From CAZUVQ01 sp964623915 (GTDB lineage Bacteria; Bacillota; Clostridia; UMGS1883; UMGS1540), in assembly GCA_964623915.1 (NCBI GenBank), contig CAZUVQ010000034.1, forward strand, positions 1-15,970: a stretch of DNA of 15,970 nt, read 5' to 3'. The notes below the pieces were generated by a model, which ran no database searches, was not told where the DNA came from, and was given only the letters and a program-made list of their open reading frames with translations. This document shows positions 14,107 to 15,970 of the stretch, piece by piece. Both the position numbers and the translations under genes were made by a program. Position 1 is the stretch's first letter, and each line of letters opens with the position of its first letter.

Positions 14107-15747
14107 TTGTTAGATATATATAAAAACTACTGTAAACCTGAATTTGATGCAAACGGAGTGCTTAATAAATTTGAAGCTACTCCCACCGATAATTTTAATT
14201 TTGGATATGATGTTGTTGATGCAATAGCCGCAAGCGAACCTGATAGAAAAGCCATGGTATGGTGTAATGAAACTGGCGATGAAAAAACTTTTACTTTTAG
14301 TGACATATCGCGCCTTTCAAATAAATGTGCAAATTTATTCCTTTCACACGGCATTAAAAAAGGTGATATGGTAATGCTTGTTTTAAAAAGGCATTATCAA
14401 TTTTGGTATGCTATTATTGCTTTGCATAAAATCGGTGCTGTTGTTATACCCGCAACAAACCTTTTAACGAAAAAGGATTTTATTTATAGGTTTAACGCCG
14501 CCTCCGTCAAAGCAATTGTGTGTACAGCAGACGCTCCCGTTCCACAGCATGTTGCAGATGCACTGCCGGAATCACCCACAGTCGAAAAATGTTTTACCGC
14601 AAACGGGAAATTTGAGGGTTTTCTTGATTTTGACGAGGAAGTTGAAAACGCACCTGAAACGCTTGATAGAATAGAAAATTCATGTTTTGATCCCATGCTT
14701 TTGTATTTTACATCAGGAACGACAGGCTTTCCGAAGATGGTACTGCACAATCACACATACGCTATAGCACATATCCCCACAGCGGCTTTTTGGCATAATG
14801 TAAAGGAGGACGGTCTCCATTTAACAATTGCTGATACGGGCTGGGGAAAGGCTGTCTGGGGCAAGCTTTACGGTCAGTGGTTTATGCGCGCGGCTGTTTT
14901 CGTTTATGATTTCAATAAATTTGCTCCGTCAGATGTACTTGAAATAATTGAAAAATATAAAATCACAACCTTTTGTGCTCCTCCCACAATTTATCGTTTC
15001 TTTATAAAAGAAGGAATGAAAGGTCATGATTTATCTTCTCTATCATACGCAACAACTGCAGGAGAAGCAGTTAACCCCGAGGTTGTTAATAAGTTTTATG
15101 ACCAGACGGGGCTTACACTTATGGAAGGCTTCGGTCAGACGGAAACAGTTCTGATGGCAGCAAACTTTATTGGCATGAAATCAAAACCCGGTTCAATGGG
15201 CAAGCCTTCACCCCTTTACGATTTGCGTGTGGTTGATGAGGAAGGCAATGAAGTTCCAACAGGTGAAACAGGTGAAATTTGTGTTGCCGCAAGCCGTGAA
15301 AACATTCCGGTTGGTCTTTTCTCCGGTTATCATCTGAATGAAGACAAAACCGCTGAAACATGGCATGACGGTTTGTATCATACAGGTGATACAGCATGGC
15401 GTGATGAAGACGGGTATTTGTGGTATGTTGGCAGGACTGACGATATTATAAAAGCATCAGGATACAGGATTGGTCCATTTGAAATAGAAAGCGTTTTAAT
15501 GGAGCATCCGTCTGTACTGGAATGTGCTGTTACAGGTGCCGCTGATCCCATACGTGGGACAGTAATTAAGGCTACAATTGTTTTGACAACAGGATACTCA
15601 CCTTCCGATGAACTTGCAAAAGAAATACAAAATTACGTTAAAAATCAGACCGCTCCTTACAAATATCCCCGTATTGTAGAATTTGTAAATGAGCTTCCAA
15701 AAACCATCAGCGGAAAAATCCGCAGAGTTGACATAAGAAAGGGCTAA
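14107..15747 (+). CDS. AMP-forming acyl-CoA synthetase (AMP-binding enzyme)
   Basis: About 546 residues of the ANL adenylate-forming superfamily, which activates a carboxylic acid with ATP to an acyl-AMP and then an acyl-CoA. The phosphate-binding loop YFTSGTTGFPKM is at about 200-211, GFGQTET at about 341-347, and YHTGDTAWRDEDGYLWYVGR (Asp428, Arg443) marks the adenylate site. The hinge segment DDIIKASGYRIGPFEIE follows, and the C-terminal catalytic Lys537 lies in PKTISGKIRR. It resembles medium-chain or acetyl-CoA synthetase-like enzymes; the true acid is not readable. The start is uncertain. TTG 14107 is preferred because AAAGG lies 10 bases upstream, whereas the in-frame TTG at 14098 leaves only one base of spacing. 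It follows the XRE/cupin gene closely and likely shares its promoter. Confidence 0.93.
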   Translation: MLDIYKNYCKPEFDANGVLNKFEATPTDNFNFGYDVVDAIAASEPDRKAMVWCNETGDEKTFTFSDISRLSNKCANLFLSHGIKKGDMVMLVLKRHYQFWYAIIALHKIGAVVIPATNLLTKKDFIYRFNAASVKAIVCTADAPVPQHVADALPESPTVEKCFTANGKFEGFLDFDEEVENAPETLDRIENSCFDPMLLYFTSGTTGFPKMVLHNHTYAIAHIPTAAFWHNVKEDGLHLTIADTGWGKAVWGKLYGQWFMRAAVFVYDFNKFAPSDVLEIIEKYKITTFCAPPTIYRFFIKEGMKGHDLSSLSYATTAGEAVNPEVVNKFYDQTGLTLMEGFGQTETVLMAANFIGMKSKPGSMGKPSPLYDLRVVDEEGNEVPTGETGEICVAASRENIPVGLFSGYHLNEDKTAETWHDGLYHTGDTAWRDEDGYLWYVGRTDDIIKASGYRIGPFEIESVLMEHPSVLECAVTGAADPIRGTVIKATIVLTTGYSPSDELAKEIQNYVKNQTAPYKYPRIVEFVNELPKTISGKIRRVDIRKG

Positions 15748-15751
15748 GACC

Positions 15752-15970
15752 ATGAAAAGGCTGATATCTTTGATATTATCTGTATTTATATTAACTGCAT
15801 TTGTTCTGCCTGTATCTGCACGTGAACTAAAAATTGTAGATGCGCTCGGTGACTATCCGCGCCCTGACAAAATCACGTCAGACGATTTACATATAGATTT
15901 TCTCCGTGCAAGTGAAGGTCTTAAAAGCAGGCAGCCGGTAATAGTAGAAGTGTCTTTCGGAAATCTACCG
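15752..15970 (+). CDS. Exported protein of unknown function, N-terminal 73 residues (cut by window edge)
   Basis: An open frame from ATG 15752 to the window end, four bases after the acyl-CoA synthetase stop codon, with AAAGGG about 9 bases upstream. The first 23 residues form a signal peptide (MKRLISLILSVFILT, then VLPVSA before the likely cut). The mature part begins RELKIVDALGDYPRPDKITS and has no cysteine lipobox. I do not recognise the family from this fragment. The short gap suggests it belongs to the same transcript as the regulator and synthetase. Confidence 0.8.
   Translation, partial: MKRLISLILSVFILTAFVLPVSARELKIVDALGDYPRPDKITSDDLHIDFLRASEGLKSRQPVIVEVSFGNLP

Noticed and set aside
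1..15970. CRISPR arrays, insertion sequences, phage or toxin-antitoxin loci
   Set aside because: No regularly spaced repeats, transposase motifs, integrase, or paired small toxin/antitoxin frames were seen on either strand.

Overview
The window looks like chromosomal DNA of a low-GC, Gram-positive bacterium of the Clostridia type. The signs are AT-rich third positions, strong GGAGG-type ribosome binding sites, several TTG start codons, consensus sigma-A promoters, lipoproteins, a GerMN-domain lipoprotein and tRNA genes with encoded CCA. No plasmid, phage, transposon or CRISPR feature is visible. Most genes are housekeeping or common accessory genes.

Left part, minus strand: the first 545 codons of secA run off the left edge, behind a clear extended -10 promoter. 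Next comes a five-gene minus-strand operon, read from about 6900 down to a strong terminator near 1770: a ComEA-like helix-hairpin-helix protein, an OmpR-type response regulator, its sensor kinase, a lipoprotein with two GerMN domains, and citrate synthase. The regulator-kinase-GerMN lipoprotein order resembles the actinobacterial MtrA-MtrB-LpqB module.

Middle, plus strand: starting from a promoter whose -10 shares a palindrome with that of the operon above, dacF-like D,D-carboxypeptidase, a TtcA-like tRNA thiolase and ispE follow one another closely. Then comes an AraC-family regulator gene broken by one missing base at a T7 run. It meets a minus-strand tRNA-Asp/tRNA-Thr pair at a long hairpin that can terminate both strands.

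Right part: a minus-strand polar amino acid ABC transporter operon (binding protein, permease, ATPase) and, divergently, a plus-strand pair of an XRE/cupin regulator and an AMP-forming acyl-CoA synthetase. These are followed by the start of an exported protein cut by the right edge. The two divergent promoters have identical -35/-10 hexamers and spacing.

The most striking observation is that the ABC transporter binding protein is circularly permuted. The usual C-terminal half of an SBP_bac_3 protein comes first, directly after the lipoprotein signal, and the usual N-terminal half comes last, with the ligand-binding residues kept. This is read from the order of family motifs and would need a structure model and a homologue survey to place it.
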